The position numbers were made by a program, and so were the translations under genes. From contig NC_072798.1 in assembly GCF_028583425.1 (NCBI RefSeq), positions 13,456,501-13,520,500 of the forward strand: 64,000 bases of DNA. The letters are read 5' to 3'. Below are positions 45,401 to 50,110 of this stretch, piece after piece. The notes below the pieces were generated by a model, which was not told the DNA's origin, searched no databases, and saw only the letters and a program-made list of their open reading frames with translations. Origin of the DNA: Eublepharis macularius. Taxonomy: Eukaryota > Chordata > Lepidosauria > Squamata > Eublepharidae. Numbering within the stretch: the stretch's first letter is position 1; each line of letters opens with the position of its first letter.

Positions 45401-47036
45401 GATACTGATTTGGTACATAGTTGCCCGCGGGCAGCTGTATTGCCAGCTCTGAAATGCAGGATTTTTTGTTGTTTCTGATATATTTTCTAGAGCTGTCAAG
45501 TGAATTGATTAACCATCTAGCATTTAACTGACTAATTGATTAAAATACATTTTCGTAGAACCAAAACCTTGACCTTGGCACCAAGAATTGCATTTGCTCA
45601 CATTCCTCCTGCAGATGAAAAAATTCCAGAAATTATGAAGTCTTGGGTGGGGGGCAGCACTGCTTTGGGGTTTTTTGGATACATCCAGAAGTTTTTAGAT
45701 GATCTGCATTGCTTAATCATGTTGTGAATTCATATCATGTAGATAGTATTTACAAATTGAGGTGTTCCTGAGTAGAATCTTATCTCAATCATGAATTCAT
45801 TAGATGGCCTTAGGCCAGCCATTCTGTCTGAGCCCAAGCCACCATATGAGGATAATAATATTGATCTACCTTGCAGAACTCTTGTAAGAATTATAATATG
45901 ACAAGTGGGGGGACCTTCAAAGTCTTGTGGGAGATACCTCTGCATCTTTCCTACCCTTATTATTTCCTGTTTCCCTCCTTGTGGGAGCCTCCATATGCTC
46001 ACCTTTCCCTGCTTCCTTCTGTCCTTCACAGCTAGCCACAAACCTCCCTTTTATCTTACCCACACACACACACGTGGACCCAAAGCTATTTATAGTATTC
46101 TCCTCTCCATATTATCCTCACAACAATCCTGTGAGGTAGGTAGTGGGGATTTGAGCCTGCATCTCCCAGATCCTAATATGAAACTAACCACTACACCACA
46201 CTGTCTTTCATGGTGTGACCGCTGCAAGCAGGCAGGCCTAGATGAGTCATCCAAGTCACCTGGTGGTTGCTGCCAGGTCTGGCCCTGATGAATCCTCCCT
46301 CAAAGGCCAAAACAGCTCTGGAAGGGGCCCTGCCCCCTCCCCCTGCATTTTCCTGACAGAAATCAGGCTCTGAAGGCTGGTAATACTGCTGTGGCAAGAG
46401 CCACTCAGGGCATCTGTTGCTTAAAGCTGCAGGTGCTCCTTTGATCATTTTGGCAGGTTTAATACACCAATGTTCTTTTTTTTTTTTAAGATTTCGGGTT
46501 TGTAAAAAGATCTGTCTTGTCTGTCCATGGCCCCTGTCTCCGAATTTAAGTATCCATAGATGGTGCCATGTTGAATATTAGATATATAACGATTTATGTG
46601 ATGTGCTGTGAACATCAGAAGCATATTATACTTGCTAACTATTATTAATAGTAGTGACTACTGATTTCAACTTGAGTCCCTAATTTTATGACAGTGCTTT
46701 CTTGATTAACAGTTTGCCAGACTTCGACTAGGTGAAATGTCTTAGGAAGTGGAAAGAGTGTATCCCATCAGCTGATAAGTCTTTAAAAGTTTTTCCAATT
46801 TACAGTTTACAAAAATGTTTCTAATGTGCAACAAATTAAGTTGCCACTAGATGGCAGAAAAAGTTAAAAATTCGCTGTTAACTGGAAAAAGCTGATACTG
46901 GGGAAAGGGCTAAATTTGTCATACAGGTGTTAAGAATCTAAATGTTTTTATTTCTTGAAATAGGTATGCAATTGTTCGCTTCAATCAGTACTTCAAAATG
47001 AAGAATGAAGTCATGACATTAAAACTTCCTGAGTAA
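3249..47036 (+). CDS. ETNK1: ethanolamine kinase 1 (eight coding exons)
   Basis: Ethanolamine kinase transfers phosphate from ATP to ethanolamine in the cytosol, the first step of the CDP-ethanolamine pathway to phosphatidylethanolamine. Coding exons: 3249-3434, 30350-30609, 32742-32882, 33214-33356, 40236-40319, 42354-42514, 45278-45351, 46964-47036. All junctions are GT-AG and phases agree, giving 1122 nt and 373 residues. The start begins [16 protein letters not shown] as in mammals. The protein has a nucleotide-loop region (DGITNKLIG, from residue 66), an ATP-contact strand ([12 protein letters not shown], from 86), the Brenner phosphotransferase motif (LCHND, 227-231) and the metal-binding IDYEY (249-253). 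His164-Asn165 in AHNGW correspond to human His243/Asn244 (452-residue numbering), the hotspot in myeloid neoplasms; both are unmutated. The protein is about ten residues longer than the 363-residue human form, through exon 1. Confidence 0.97.
3496..3515 (+). promoter_or_regulatory. G-quadruplex motif at the start of intron 1
   Basis: GGGGCGGGGTGGGGAGGGGG: four runs of at least four G with single-base loops on the non-template strand. It begins 61 bases after the exon 1 donor. By sequence rule this is a very stable potential G-quadruplex, in DNA behind the promoter and in the pre-mRNA near the 5' splice site. Confidence 0.7.
3608..3773 (-). mobile_element. AGGGTTGCCA-type repeat inside the CpG island
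   Basis: It begins GGGGTTGCCAACTCC and ends CACCTGGAGGTTGGCAGACCT. The inner blocks CCATTTTCTCCAGGGG and GGGAGATCCCCAG match the copies at 61768-61978 and 62007-62213. No target duplication is visible, so the insertion is old or its ends are eroded. It begins 174 bases behind exon 1. Confidence 0.6.
3774..4195 (+). other. intronic tract with short GT repeat
   Basis: It holds a short alternating G/T tract at about 3783-3820 and otherwise unrecognised intron sequence. The open frames through it have no recognisable content. Confidence 0.4.
4200..4505 (+). mobile_element. CR1-type LINE 3' end
   Basis: The terminal GTGCAGGGGGGTGGACTAGATGACCC..TTCCAAACCTATGATTCTA is the classic CR1 3' end. A related and better kept copy is at 31270-31545. 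A run of 12 G (about 4409-4420) interrupts it. Confidence 0.7.
4506..4690 (-). mobile_element. Penelope-type terminal repeat with decayed hammerhead core
   Basis: On the - strand the segment GGTATCTGATGAAGGGAGC (about 4540-4558) keeps the hammerhead box CTGATGA. The second box is altered: CTCTAAAAAAGCTC stands where CTCTCGAAAGCTT is expected. A + strand half-copy follows at about 4573-4630 with GTCGAAAGCTCATACCCTGAAAATC. The tail TGGGCTTTAAGGTGCTACTGG is shared with the other copies in this window. Confidence 0.6.
4820..4905 (-). repeat. LINE/SINE 3'-tail repeat, second copy
   Basis: TTTATTTATTTATG..CTCCTTTCTCATGGAGACTTAAGGTGGATTACACAG matches 1217-1300 with substitutions. Confidence 0.45.
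4905..4990 (+). mobile_element. Penelope-type terminal repeat, hammerhead-like core
   Basis: The stretch GTATCTGAAGAAGGGAGCTT (4910-4929) continues as TCACTCTTGAAAGCTC. Both hammerhead boxes (CTGANGA and GAAA) are present with a stem II of GAG/CTC type, but stem I no longer pairs well (GTAT against AGAC). It is a partly decayed self-cleaving motif. Confidence 0.55.
4991..5166. mobile_element. palindromic Penelope-terminal repeat
   Basis: The left arm (GCAGGATTTGAGTCC..CAGGGTATGACC..CTTCAGATACC) is the complement of the right arm (GAGGAGCTCTGAC..GAAGCTCATACCCTG..TTGTTGGTCTCTAAG). The two copies are head to head. The right arm has lost the CTGANGA box. Confidence 0.6.
5167..6920 (+). other. 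intron 1 tract, nothing recognised
   Basis: AT-rich intron sequence. I see no coding, RNA or clear repeat signal beyond short A/T runs. Confidence 0.5.
6922..6990 (+). repeat. fragment of Penelope-type terminal repeat
   Basis: GGGAGCTTGACTCTAAAGCTTATACCCTGGAAAATCTTG matches the GGGAGC..CTCTCGAAAGCTTATACCCTGAAAATCTTG block of the other copies. The CTGANGA box reads CTGTCAA and GAAA reads TAAA, so the ribozyme core is dead. Confidence 0.55.
6991..8329 (+). other. intron 1 tract, nothing recognised
   Basis: AT-rich sequence with short A and T runs. No gene, RNA or named repeat is supported. Confidence 0.5.
8330..8490 (-). repeat. MIR-like (CORE/tRNA) SINE
   Basis: The order of blocks (ACAACAGCCATATAAG, ACAGATGG, AGTGGTTTGCCTAAGGCC, TCAGTGAATTTGTGGCGGAG, ATATTTGAACT) matches the layout of a MIR-type SINE read on the complementary strand. 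It is well diverged and therefore old. Confidence 0.5.
8822..9040. mobile_element. palindromic Penelope-terminal (hammerhead family) repeat
   Basis: The left arm 8822-8896 and right arm 8936-9008 are near-perfect complements. Both carry the CTGTGGTTCTCGAAAG block, then a TTATGC-type segment, AAAGTTGGTTAGTCTTAAAGG and TGCTACTGGACTCTTTACTA. The spacer is about 40 bases. The arms equal the 3' end of the full element at 14480-14550. The CTGATGA box of the ribozyme is missing from both arms. After the right arm comes ACAGACTAACACAGCTAACTCCTC, the usual outer flank of this repeat. Confidence 0.75.
9041..9744 (+). other. intron 1 tract, nothing recognised
   Basis: AT-rich intron without a supported feature. 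Confidence 0.5.
9745..9890 (-). repeat. MIR-like SINE
   Basis: Blocks ATCATTATCCTCTTCTCCATTTTATG, GAGGTAGGTTAGG, TTGAGGTCACCCAGAAAGCTTACACAGCAGAGTGGGGATTTGAA follow the layout of an old MIR-type SINE in reverse orientation. Confidence 0.45.
9891..11639 (+). other. intron 1 tract, nothing recognised
   Basis: No gene, RNA gene or identified repeat. Open frames at 10020-10315 on both strands overlap each other and have no domain content. Confidence 0.45.
11640..11806 (-). mobile_element. left part of DIRS-like element, cut off by L1 insertion
   Basis: These bases precede the L1 and end in its target-site duplication, so they belong with 18054 onward, not with the L1. On the - strand they show GAACCTTTGTGGTAAGTCC followed by AAGTGTTTCATTTTCC. 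This resembles the terminal repeat GAACAACAGTTACAGGTAAG..CAACCCTGTTTTCAT of the other tyrosine-recombinase copies (41406, 56761). An open frame running from here into the L1 is fortuitous. Confidence 0.4.
11789..11806 (+). repeat. target-site duplication, 5' copy, of L1
   Basis: AGGTACAGTCCTATCCAC here and AGGTACTGTCCTATCCAC at 18036-18053 differ at one of 18 bases. They bracket the L1 exactly, the right copy following its (AAAT)n tail. Confidence 0.88.
11807..12054 (+). pseudogene. L1 ORF1 C-terminal fragment
   Basis: [20 protein letters not shown] followed by the [15 protein letters not shown] block are the hallmark of the C-terminal domain of the L1 ORF1 RNA-binding protein. A stop at about 11926 breaks the frame. 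The frame then runs without a stop into the ORF2 start, so the normal ORF1 stop seems lost. Confidence 0.8.
12055..12524 (+). pseudogene. L1 ORF2 apurinic-type endonuclease, N-terminal part
   Basis: ORF2 begins [19 protein letters not shown] at the ATG at 12055. A stop (12112) and a frameshift follow, then [29 protein letters not shown] and [16 protein letters not shown]. These are the successive motifs of the L1 endonuclease. The catalytic GDFN motif reads GNMN here, so the domain is inactive as well as frameshifted. The rest of the domain is displaced to 14561 by the inner insertion. Confidence 0.85.
12526..13668 (+). pseudogene. Penelope-like reverse transcriptase (5'-truncated)
   Basis: The reading frame opens in L1 sequence and becomes Penelope-like at about 12526. 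Motifs in order: [18 protein letters not shown] (entry block of the RT domain), [13 protein letters not shown] (motif A with its Asp), [19 protein letters not shown] (motif B), [11 protein letters not shown] (motif C, FLDD) and VHFLDTTV. All catalytic Asp residues are present. The first 20 or so codons after the ATG at 12466 are L1 and not part of the protein. The N-terminal domain of full Penelope proteins is missing. The frame is lost near 13610-13625, before the linker to the endonuclease. Confidence 0.9.
13610..14155 (+). pseudogene. Penelope-like linker and GIY-YIG endonuclease
   Basis: In a second frame, [17 protein letters not shown] continues the RT thumb. A Cys cluster, [10 protein letters not shown], follows (the CCHH-type linker finger), then the GIY-YIG nuclease: [19 protein letters not shown] with the conserved Arg, and [12 protein letters not shown] with the conserved Glu. 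The domain is whole and uninterrupted to its stop at 14153-14155. It needs one frameshift to join the RT, so the copy is probably recently inactivated. Such EN+ Penelope elements are known from fish, amphibians and reptiles. Confidence 0.88.
14205..14300. repeat. inverted pair of decayed hammerhead sequences in the Penelope 3' region
   Basis: On the - strand 14208-14253 reads GCATCTGACAAAGAGAAC then CTGTGGTCCCCGAAAGCCC (box 1 CTGACAA instead of CTGANGA). On the + strand GAGAGCTGTGGTTACCGAAGGCTTATACTAC follows at about 14253. This repeats in miniature the head-to-head layout of the stand-alone copies. Confidence 0.55.
14456..14522 (+). ncRNA. hammerhead ribozyme (type I) at the Penelope 3' end
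   Basis: All core parts are present: CTGATGA (14474-14480), stem II GAGAA/TTCTC (14482-14486 with 14492-14496) and GAAA (14497-14500). Stem I pairs GCAT (14470-14473) with ATGC (14505-14508), and further out CCAGTTTT (14456-14463) pairs with AAAATTGG (14515-14522) with one G-U pair. The predicted cleavage is after T14504. Stem III is only the palindrome AGCT (14500-14503), so activity would need a dimer, as described for hammerheads of Penelope elements. The sequence shows the core; activity is inferred. Confidence 0.8.
14561..17567 (+). pseudogene. L1 ORF2 remainder: endonuclease end, reverse transcriptase, C-terminal region
   Basis: After the Penelope insertion, L1 resumes with [20 protein letters not shown] and DMCWMS (endonuclease end). 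RT motifs follow: KDNAPGPDG (about 15449), [36 protein letters not shown], and YAED at 15990-16001 where YADD is expected. The C-terminal part includes [18 protein letters not shown] (Cys-rich motif, about 17147) and ends at the stop 17565-17567. At least five frame changes or stops separate the segments. It is a decayed copy. Confidence 0.88.
17568..18035 (+). mobile_element. L1 3' UTR and A-rich tail
   Basis: Non-coding end of the L1: a pyrimidine-rich CCCCCTTCTTCTTTTGTACC block (about 17980) and an (AAAT)n tail. The same block is found in reverse at 21200, which identifies that fragment. Confidence 0.8.
18036..18053 (+). repeat. target-site duplication, 3' copy, of L1
   Basis: AGGTACTGTCCTATCCAC, one difference in 18 from the copy at 11789-11806. 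Confidence 0.88.
18054..19990 (-). mobile_element. tyrosine-recombinase (DIRS-like) retroelement, internally deleted
   Basis: On the - strand, 18728-18537 encodes [20 protein letters not shown], the C-terminal block of a DIRS/Ngaro-type tyrosine recombinase with its His-Tyr pair. Nearer the 5' end, 19820-19470 encodes a basic stretch (RGKKQRQ, then [19 protein letters not shown]) that may be Gag. No reverse transcriptase lies between them, so this is a deletion derivative. It continues across the L1 to 11640-11806. The identification rests on short motifs and on the clear sister block at 41223-41351. The left and right ends are approximate. Confidence 0.5.
19991..21137 (+). other. intron 1 tract, nothing recognised
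   Basis: No gene or named repeat beyond a few degraded stretches. The first 200 bases may still belong to the DIRS-like element. Confidence 0.4.
21155..21709 (-). mobile_element. L1 3' UTR fragment
   Basis: Flanking copies of TGTTTTGTAACATTTTT (21138-21154) and TGTTTTGTACCATTTTT (21710-21726) differ at one of 17 bases. Inside, a T-rich left end (the tail on the - strand) is followed by AAAAAGGGGTACAGAAGATA and GGGGGGAAGAAGGGGGG. This is the complement of the pyrimidine-rich 3' UTR block of the L1 at 17980. It is a short 5'-truncated insertion. An (ATA)n microsatellite lies at 21396-21417. Confidence 0.7.
21727..22139 (+). other. intron 1 tract, nothing recognised
   Basis: AT-rich sequence without a supported feature. 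Confidence 0.4.
22140..22850 (+). mobile_element. decayed Penelope-like element, endonuclease end
   Basis: The + strand encodes [22 protein letters not shown] followed by [11 protein letters not shown], closely matching the GIY-YIG segment [26 protein letters not shown] at 13890-14090, but broken by stops. It ends with GAATAAAATTGTA and CAGACTAACATAGCTA, the usual outer flank. It is older than the copy at 12525. Confidence 0.7.
22898..23087. mobile_element. palindromic Penelope-terminal (hammerhead family) repeat
   Basis: The left arm 22898-22988 and right arm 22996-23087 are complementary, meeting at CTTCAGATAC / GTATCTGAAG with a 7-base spacer. The right arm keeps CTGAAGA and a TTGAGTCTTC..AAAGCTTATACC segment, in which GAAA has become CAAA. 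The ribozyme core is therefore dead in this copy, though the fold of the DNA as a long hairpin is kept. Confidence 0.7.
23236..23476 (+). repeat. tRNA-derived SINE with (GTT)n tail
   Basis: TTTGGTGTAGTGGTTAAGAG is the A-box region and GGTTTGATTCC (23286-23296) the B box of the RNA polymerase III promoter. The body follows with TTTGTAAACCACTCTGAGTGG, then a GTTGTTG tail. The same SINE occurs at 26273-26510, 30109-30305 and, reversed, 58143-58393. Confidence 0.8.
23477..24270 (+). other. intron 1 tract, nothing recognised
   Basis: No gene or named repeat supported. Confidence 0.4.
24275..24482 (-). repeat. 5S rRNA-derived SINE (SINE3 type)
   Basis: On the - strand the sequence contains CTGATCTCATCGATCTCAGA, AGCTATGCAGTATCAGCCCC and GGTTAGTAACTGGATGGGAG. 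This matches, with substitutions, the inner promoter region of 5S rRNA (GATCTCGTCTGATCTCGGAAGC..GGTTAGTACTTGGATGGGAG). The rest (ACTTATGGCGACCCCGGTGGGGTTTT) is the SINE body. A second copy is at 55010-55240. Confidence 0.75.
24483..26272 (+). other. intron 1 tract, nothing recognised
   Basis: Open frames at 24705-25198 overlap on both strands and carry no domain. The T/A-rich part around 25980-26060 resembles the 3' tail of an old retroposon. Confidence 0.4.
26273..26510 (+). repeat. tRNA-derived SINE
   Basis: TTTGGTGTAGTGGTTAAGA, GGTTTGATTCC and the CACTTTTTAAACTGCTCTGAGTG body match the SINE at 23236. The tail is AAATGTTAAAAATAAAT. Confidence 0.8.
26511..28800 (+). other. intron 1 tract with faint old repeats
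   Basis: Stretches such as GTGGGCTGTCTAGTCCAGTGTTCTATG (27498) and CTTTCCTAGGAGTAAACTCCACTGAA (27832) look like very old LINE-derived repeats common in reptiles. I cannot assign them. No gene is seen. Confidence 0.35.
28806..29028 (+). repeat. tRNA-derived SINE, divergent
   Basis: GGTTAGAGTGTTGGACTAGGATCTGGGAGACCCAGTTTAAATCC gives A- and B-box regions, the second altered. The tail is AACTAAATAAATAAATG. It resembles 31693-31855 and the reversed copy at 46084-46207. Confidence 0.65.
29042..29470. mobile_element. palindromic non-autonomous element with 10-bp target duplication
   Basis: ATGAGCAGGT stands on both sides (29032-29041, 29471-29480). The ends are AGGGTTTCC and, inverted, AGGGATCCC. 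Inside is a long imperfect palindrome (GCGTGCACTTTGCAACAGGC against GCCTGCTGCAAAGTGCACGC). There is no coding capacity. A rearranged relative is at 60368-60735. The terminal AGGGTT and 10-bp duplication link it to the element at 62007. Confidence 0.7.
29481..30108 (+). other. intron 1 tract, nothing recognised
   Basis: No gene or named repeat supported. Confidence 0.4.
30109..30305 (+). repeat. tRNA-derived SINE next to ETNK1 exon 2
   Basis: GTTTGGTGTAATGGTTAAGAG, GGTTTGATTCC and the CGTAAACCGCTCTGAGTGG body, with a (GTT)n tail at 30288-30303. It ends 44 bases before exon 2 and stops short of the branch site (TCCTAAC at about 30319). Confidence 0.82.
30350..30609 (+). CDS. ETNK1: ETNK1 coding exon 2
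   Basis: It encodes residues 63-148 and the first two bases of codon 149. It begins [12 protein letters not shown], part of the nucleotide-binding region, and carries [14 protein letters not shown] and the NGLCYEF block. The acceptor is TTTCCAG|AT and the donor CCG|GTAAGC. Confidence 0.97.
30610..31269 (+). other. intron 2 tract, nothing recognised
   Basis: Overlapping open frames (30501-31167) have no domain content and continue out of the exon in wrong frames. They are chance. Confidence 0.5.
31270..31545 (+). mobile_element. CR1-type LINE 3' end
   Basis: Blocks GTGCTTAGTTCTCGTGGCTCC, CTGGGCATGGAGCAG, GTGCAGGGAGTTGGACTAGATGA and the terminal CTACGATTCTGATT match 4200-4505 and the CR1 3' end. 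Confidence 0.7.
31693..31855 (+). repeat. tRNA-derived SINE fragment
   Basis: GTAGCGATTAGAATGCTGGACTAAGATCCGGGAGACCCAGATTCAAATTC carries the A and B boxes (ATTCAAATTC), followed by GGTTGTGAGGATAAAAGG. It is the same family as 28806. Confidence 0.6.
32393..32484 (-). mobile_element. 92-bp truncated retroposon with perfect 16-bp duplication
   Basis: TACACTTTCCATTCTT occurs at 32377-32392 and again, identical, at 32485-32500. Between them a T-rich left end (tail on the - strand) and 70 bases of AT-rich sequence make a severely 5'-truncated retroposon, probably L1-mobilised. The source family cannot be told from so little sequence. Confidence 0.75.
32742..32882 (+). CDS. ETNK1: ETNK1 coding exon 3
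   Basis: It completes codon 149 and encodes 150-195 plus two bases of 196. It carries [12 protein letters not shown]. His164 and Asn165 of this motif are the equivalents of the human His243/Asn244 hotspot. The acceptor is TTCTTACAG|G and the donor AAAAG|GTAAGT, an excellent match to consensus. Confidence 0.97.
33214..33356 (+). CDS. ETNK1: ETNK1 coding exon 4
   Basis: It encodes the rest of codon 196, residues 197-243 and one base of 244. It contains [15 protein letters not shown], the Brenner phosphotransferase motif with catalytic Asp231. The acceptor is CCCAAAG|G and the donor ACAAG|GTAGGT. A second possible donor, GTAG|GTATTG, lies four bases on. Confidence 0.97.
33725..33830 (+). CDS. 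ETNK1: possible alternative terminal exon of ETNK1
   Basis: A TTTGTCAG acceptor in intron 4 precedes 33725. Spliced to the normal exon 4 donor, the frame gives [11 protein letters not shown] and a stop, a 254-residue protein cut just after the HND motif. Spliced to the second donor at 33361, it gives instead a 30-odd-residue tail ([20 protein letters not shown] and on). ATTAAA at 33970-33975 could serve polyadenylation. From memory, human ETNK1 has a short isoform with a distinct C terminus and alternate last exon. Whether this is its counterpart is inference. Confidence 0.35.
33835..39190 (+). other. intron 4 tract, little recognised
   Basis: Mostly AT-rich intron sequence with few clear repeats. 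The short open frames at 34510-37146 have no domain content. I see no further exon with matching phase. Confidence 0.45.
39207..39507 (+). mobile_element. Sauria-type SINE with 16-bp target duplication
   Basis: The tRNA-like head (AGCCCCGTGGCGCAGAGTGG; GAGTTCAATCC as B box) is followed by the body (CTCAGCCTTCCATCCTTCCGAGG) and a Bov-B-like 3' end (CAGTAATGACTCGGTGCTTGCACAGGG) with a (CTTTAC)n tail. CTTAATCAGACTCCTA flanks it at 39191-39206 and 39508-39523 without a mismatch. This SINE family is a marker of squamate genomes. Confidence 0.9.
40236..40319 (+). CDS. ETNK1: ETNK1 coding exon 5
   Basis: It completes Gly244 and encodes 245-271 plus one base of 272: [20 protein letters not shown]. 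Asp250 and Glu252 of IDYEY are the expected metal ligands. The acceptor is CTCATGTAG|GT and the donor GCAG|GTAGTT. A short-isoform protein would lack this. Confidence 0.97.
40636..41760 (+). mobile_element. tyrosine-recombinase (DIRS-like) retroelement fragment
   Basis: It begins with GGGCAGTCCCGCATTGGGAC, the terminal motif also seen at 56811. 41223-41351 encodes [20 protein letters not shown] followed by [18 protein letters not shown] and a stop, the C-terminal block of a DIRS-type recombinase. Its His-Tyr pair is replaced by Asn-Ala. An inverted repeat follows: AACAGGGTTGCACTTACCTG (from 41409) and its complement near 41733-41752. The GC-rich stretch 40736-41170 looks foreign to this element and may be an L1 5' UTR inserted in it. 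Confidence 0.55.
42354..42514 (+). CDS. ETNK1: ETNK1 coding exon 6
   Basis: It completes Gly272 and encodes 273-325: [20 protein letters not shown] and on to VQVNQFAL. The acceptor follows a long T run and the donor is CTG|GTAGGT in phase 0. Confidence 0.97.
42515..43288 (+). other. intron 6 tract, nothing recognised
   Basis: No gene or named repeat supported. Confidence 0.45.
43289..43815 (-). mobile_element. CR1 LINE 3' end
   Basis: ATCATAGAATCATAGAGTTGGAAGG at the left end is the complement of the CR1 3' terminus. On the - strand the translation [20 protein letters not shown] and then [10 protein letters not shown] matches the end of the CR1 reverse-transcriptase protein. It is about 0.5 kb and 5'-truncated. 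Confidence 0.88.
43816..45277 (+). other. intron 6 tract, nothing recognised
   Basis: AT-rich intron with a 13-base G run near 44908. No gene is seen. Confidence 0.45.
45278..45351 (+). CDS. ETNK1: ETNK1 coding exon 7
   Basis: It encodes 326-349 and two bases of 350: [20 protein letters not shown]. The acceptor is TTAACTGCAG|GC and the donor TTAGG|GTAAGT. Confidence 0.97.
46084..46207 (-). repeat. tRNA-derived SINE fragment
   Basis: ATATTATCCTCACAACAATCCTGTGAGGTAGGTAGTGG, then GGATTTGAGCCTGCATCTCCC and AACCACTACACCACACTG: the reversed SINE body, B box and A box in that order. Confidence 0.65.
46208..46963 (+). other. intron 7 tract, nothing recognised
   Basis: No gene or named repeat supported. 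Confidence 0.45.
46964..47036 (+). CDS. ETNK1: ETNK1 coding exon 8 with stop
   Basis: It completes Gly350 and encodes [20 protein letters not shown] and LPE to the TAA at 47034-47036. The acceptor is GAAATAG|G. Confidence 0.97.
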
Positions 47037-49950
47037 CAACTAAGAACTTCAGTTTATCTATATCTGAATAAGATTCCTTCTGTCTTTTGTCTGAGTACAG
47101 ATAATGGAAAAAGCTAAAAACATTTGTTAGTTTTGTAATGTTCCTATGGTGGTTTTTGCTTTTCATTGATGCCTCTAAACAATCTTTTAATGTTAAACCT
47201 GAAATGAAGATCTTACTGCTGTTGTAGAAGGAATAGAAACATTAGGTTTATAAAACATAGGGAGAGCAAATTTAATCCTTTCTCGTAATTTTTAACGTGA
47301 TATGTGAATTATTTATTATGAATTTAACATTCCATTGCTGCTTTTCATCAGTTCTTTTCAAGGGATGGGGTGTAGGCTATGAGACTGGGATGGAAGGTTT
47401 TCACATCTTATGTTGTAGTGACATTAACTTATGAGAAACATGGTCAGTATAAATGTTTTAAAACTGCAAACAAACAAACAAACTTAAACATGGATAGGAT
47501 CAGTTTGGCTTCAAGTGCAAGTCACTGATGCTGATTAATTAGAGTGCAAGGCTGGGACAAAGCTATTTTCACAATGATACCTCTCCAAGCTCTACCTAAA
47601 TACTGTGAAAAATAATTCAGCATCTCTCGTGCTTAGCATACAGATTAAAATTTTGCAAAGACCTGCTCATTTAGTGAAAGCGTATTCCCCCACGCTCATT
47701 TCTTGCAAATACTTTTAAAGCTGTAAGAGACTTTCAACTTCAAATATAAGCTTTAAGTGACCACTATTCTACAGTGTCATGTTGTTCCCTAGCTTAAAGG
47801 ATTGTTCAAAATTCAGTGAATGGTTTGGCATATAGTACAAGGAACAGGCATGTCTATAAAGTACAGTGAGAAAATCCAATAGAATAATTAGTTGAGCAAT
47901 CCTGTAGTGTTTGGGAGCAAAGCTATGCCAGAGGCTTATGATTTGTTCAATTTTTCTTGGTTTTCTAACCTTTCTTGCTTTTGCTGTCTAGTCTGCAGTA
48001 CTTATTTACTTTAGTAAATTCTGTCCATATTTCCTTTGCCAGAAAGGTGGCAGGCCCTTTCTACAGTTAGCCAAAGCCTCCAGCGTAAAAGATCATTCTT
48101 GAAATAGATGGTGTTTGAAGAGTGAGGATTAGAGCATAAACGCGGTTTTCTTTTTTTCAAAACTGTCCTACCAAGAATGGTTTGGATTTCAAAAATGTGA
48201 AACAGATGTTTACTCTGAGTATGCGTGTGTGTGTGTGTGTAAAGGCTTTAAATTGAGGGGAGGGAGTCACTGCGTGGAGTTGAATAGTCACACAATCAAC
48301 TCCTCATATGAAACTTTTCACTTTGGTAACTTAAGTGCCCATATGTACAAAGTCTGTGTTCATATGCAGTCTGTGTAAACCCAAATATACCTTAAGTAGT
48401 GATATTATGGGGAGTCTGTTGCACAGACTCAGCAAGGATATTTATTCAGAATTATTTTATAGCACTCTGTAAATCAAACATCGCCTAAAAAGTAAGCCTG
48501 ACTCGTTTACCAATGCATAAAGCAAATGAACGCGGATCAAACGTTCTTTGGTTTATTTACAAAATCAATCTCAGATTTGACACAGATTTTGCAGCATGTT
48601 TTAATTTTTCATTTCTAAAGCCACAGTCTTCAAACACCCTGCTGTAGGGTAGTTTCATGAGGCAGTAGGATTAATTGCTAGAAGGTAGTCTGTAGTCCTC
48701 AAGCATGATTTTAATGCTAGGGGATTACCTCTTGGTATAGTTTCTTAAATTGGGCAGCTTCTTGATGTTCAGTCTTAAACCAACTAGTTACAGAAACGAG
48801 GCAAAGATGTTACTGGAGCTTTAGAAAATTTCAAACCTGAATAGATTTGCTCCTGGAGAAACTGAATTCCTTTATCAAGGTCCGACTCTGTCTCCATGCA
48901 TTTTAGTGCATTTCTTTTTAATACCATCTTCTAAAATCCTTACTTCATTGAAATACACGGATGTTACAGGACTGTGAAAGACCTTAATTTTCAAAAACCT
49001 GAAAATAATTTGGTTAAACAGTACTTGAGTATAACAAGTACTGTTTTGAAAGCTGTACACTGGAGGACTGGATCTTGTTCTTTCTGATGCCCGTTAGGCT
49101 GTAAGGAATATTGGGCGATGACTATTGTCATTCTGTTTTGTGAACGTTTTTCGGAGATGGAGATGCCATCCTTATTTGTCTAATCAAAATGCACCACTCT
49201 CAGAAGGCTCAGTTGCTGGTGCCGAAAGACCGTTCATCTGTTTAATTCCACTGAAGGGAGAAGGAAAGCCTAGATTGTGTGTTCAGACTGAGCTTAATCT
49301 GAATGACAACAGCGACAAATCTTTGTGCAGATAATGGAGGCTTCTGTCGATAAGCGACTTTTCTGCGGAGTTTCCTTATGGCTGCTTTTCAGCTTTGTTC
49401 CTAAATTCACCAAATCTTATTTACATCATGCGCACAACAACTGCTGTTTTAAGTTGTTTTCAGAATGAATACCCTATTAGCTCTTCTTGAAGATGAACGA
49501 CTGCAGCCAGCACAGTTTTTAGATCAGGTATGAATCTGATCTTAGTTTCTAAACGATAGTCATTTTTCCTTCTGAGCTCCTGAAGTGGCCTTCTGTGAGA
49601 AAACCAGAACTTTTTTTTAATATTTGAGACACCCTCCTCCCCCCAAGTTTTAGAAACAACCTTACCTAATTCTAGCTTTTACTTGCCAACAAGTTACTCT
49701 GTTGCCTTTACGTTTAAACTGCAGATTTTGAATGCCATCACCAATGACACTGTAACAAATGAACTGACAATACGAAGAGATTATTAATAATGGCATTCAT
49801 CCCTGTGTAGCATCAGCCTACAGACCGTAGTGGCCTAGTTGCTTTCTTAAAGCAGAAATGCGTGTATCTTTCTCATCACACTTTGGCAATCAGACCAGGT
49901 TAACCTATGCCTGATTGATCAAGAAGATATCAAAGCATCATGGGTAACAG

Positions 49951-50110
49951 CAGTGCTTTTTTTTTTTTGGTAAACAAAAAAGTGGCCGTACTCTCATATA
50001 AGGTTGCACCGAGTTCCACCAATTCCCTCCTCGGGACTTAGGTGAGCCTCAAGAAAAGCTCCTGGTACTCAGTATCCGTGCGTACTGTCACAAAAAAAAA
50101 AAAAAGCCCA
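49951..50110. mobile_element. possible hAT-like MITE fragment in the 3' UTR
   Basis: CAGTGCTTTTTTTTTTTTGG at the left and a run of A followed by GCCCATG at the right suggest T-rich inverted ends like those at 53370 and 55867. A clear 8-bp duplication is not found. Confidence 0.4.

Noticed and set aside
3249..47036. ETNK1 as a processed pseudogene
   Set aside because: All introns are present with good splice sites and every exon is open.
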